From: Novosphingobium sp. UBA6722
GTDB taxonomy: Bacteria > Pseudomonadota > Alphaproteobacteria > Sphingomonadales > Sphingomonadaceae
DNA: 6,951 nucleotides
Assembly: GCA_002454125.1 (NCBI GenBank)
Contig: DKII01000132.1
Coordinates: forward strand, 1,070-8,020
Direction: 5' to 3'
Position numbers and translations under genes: made by a program. This document shows positions 6,579-6,951 of this stretch, piece after piece (the stretch's first letter is position 1; every line of letters begins with the position of its first letter). Below the pieces are notes generated by a model. That model made no database searches, had not been told where the DNA came from, and saw only the letters and a list, made by a program, of their open reading frames with translations.

Positions 6579-6593
6579 GTAAGGACTTCTTAA
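6579..6593 (+). promoter_or_regulatory. CtrA-like box upstream of the PilZ gene
   Basis: GTAA-N7-TTAA matches 7 of 8 positions of the alphaproteobacterial CtrA consensus TTAA-N7-TTAA and lies 25 nt before the PilZ ATG. CtrA controls motility and cell-cycle genes in this class, so regulation of a c-di-GMP effector would make sense. One near-match in this much sequence could occur by chance. Confidence 0.3.
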
Positions 6594-6618
6594 CCCGCCG
6601 CCGCGCACCCCAACGGGC

Positions 6619-6951
6619 ATGACAATCGCAGGACGGATCGACCCCAGCCCACCCCCCGGGACCACCGCCGAAGCACGGGCACAGCGCCGCAATCTGCGGC
6701 TGGAAGTGACGGGCGAACTCAATGGTTCGCGCGCCAATGTCACGGTGCACAACATCTCCGAAAGCGGGCTGCTGGTGGAAACCGCGCAGCCGCTGGCGGT
6801 GGGCGAATGGTTCAACCTGACCCTGCCCGAAGCCGGCGCGGTCGAGGCCGAAGTGATCTGGGTCAGCGGCGCGCTGCACGGCTGCCGCTTTGCCGCGCCA
6901 ATCAGCCGCGCGGCGCTGAGCGCGAGCCAACTGCGCGGGGTGGTGGCGCCA
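6619..6951 (+). CDS. PilZ-domain protein, likely c-di-GMP binding (cut by window edge)
   Basis: 111 codons are visible with no stop before the edge. PilZ domains bind cyclic di-GMP and relay it to motility, polysaccharide or biofilm outputs. Both binding motifs are recognisable: an RxxxR pair at R20-R24 (RAQRR) and NISESG at 45-50, matching (D/N)xSxxG. The beta-barrel strands continue through FNLTLPEAG (65-73), AEVIWV (77-82) and GCRFAAPI (88-95). The ATG is the only start after the in-frame stop at 6580-6582; no clear Shine-Dalgarno is present, so translation may be leaderless-like or weak. A partner domain may follow the PilZ domain beyond the edge. It is divergent from rlmJ. Confidence 0.85.
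   Translation, partial: MTIAGRIDPSPPPGTTAEARAQRRNLRLEVTGELNGSRANVTVHNISESGLLVETAQPLAVGEWFNLTLPEAGAVEAEVIWVSGALHGCRFAAPISRAALSASQLRGVVAP

Noticed and set aside
6477..6930. 112- and 120-codon minus-strand frames over the PilZ gene
   Set aside because: The plus-strand frame carries both PilZ binding motifs; the minus frames are low-complexity shadows.

Overview
The window looks like chromosomal DNA of a GC-rich alphaproteobacterium, most likely a sphingomonad (Sphingomonadaceae or Erythrobacteraceae type). This rests on the ribosomal protein and EF-G sequences, the PilZ protein at the right edge, and the two small REP-like repeats with the GTCATCC...GGGGA core. The species cannot be named from this sequence alone.

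Layout. (1) Bases 1-2670, minus strand: the conserved str operon in the order rpsL (S12), rpsG (S7), fusA (EF-G, cut by the left edge). A good sigma70-type promoter lies at 2642-2670. It would give a leader of about 210 nt ending in a 10-bp hairpin that covers the rpsL ribosome binding site. The 165-nt rpsL-rpsG gap holds an inverted pair of REP-like hairpins plus a hairpin built over the rpsL stop codon. (2) Bases 2698-4067, minus strand: a small accessory block with lower GC in its main gene. In transcription order it has a 70-residue CxxC/CxxC protein, a 67-codon remnant of a DPPF-type DNA methyltransferase, and a two-TM protein resembling the putative phage abortive-infection family (putAbiC). 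The last two overlap as TTGA with a TTG start. The block ends 27 nt upstream of the str promoter and no terminator is visible between them. (3) Bases 4230-5509, plus strand: a helix-turn-helix, terminase-small-subunit-like protein with a doubtful N-terminus, then a conserved-looking 106-residue protein of unknown function. (4) Bases 5533-6375, minus strand: rlmJ, a 23S rRNA adenine N6-methyltransferase. (5) Bases 6619-6951, plus strand: the start of a PilZ-domain protein, divergent from rlmJ, with a CtrA-like box just upstream.

How it fits together. Regions 1 and 4 are translation housekeeping: ribosomal proteins, a translocation factor and rRNA modification. Region 2 looks like a decayed phage-defence cassette lodged directly upstream of an essential ribosomal operon and pointing into it. 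It is the best candidate for unusual biology here. The defence role is inferred from family resemblance and context, not shown by the sequence.
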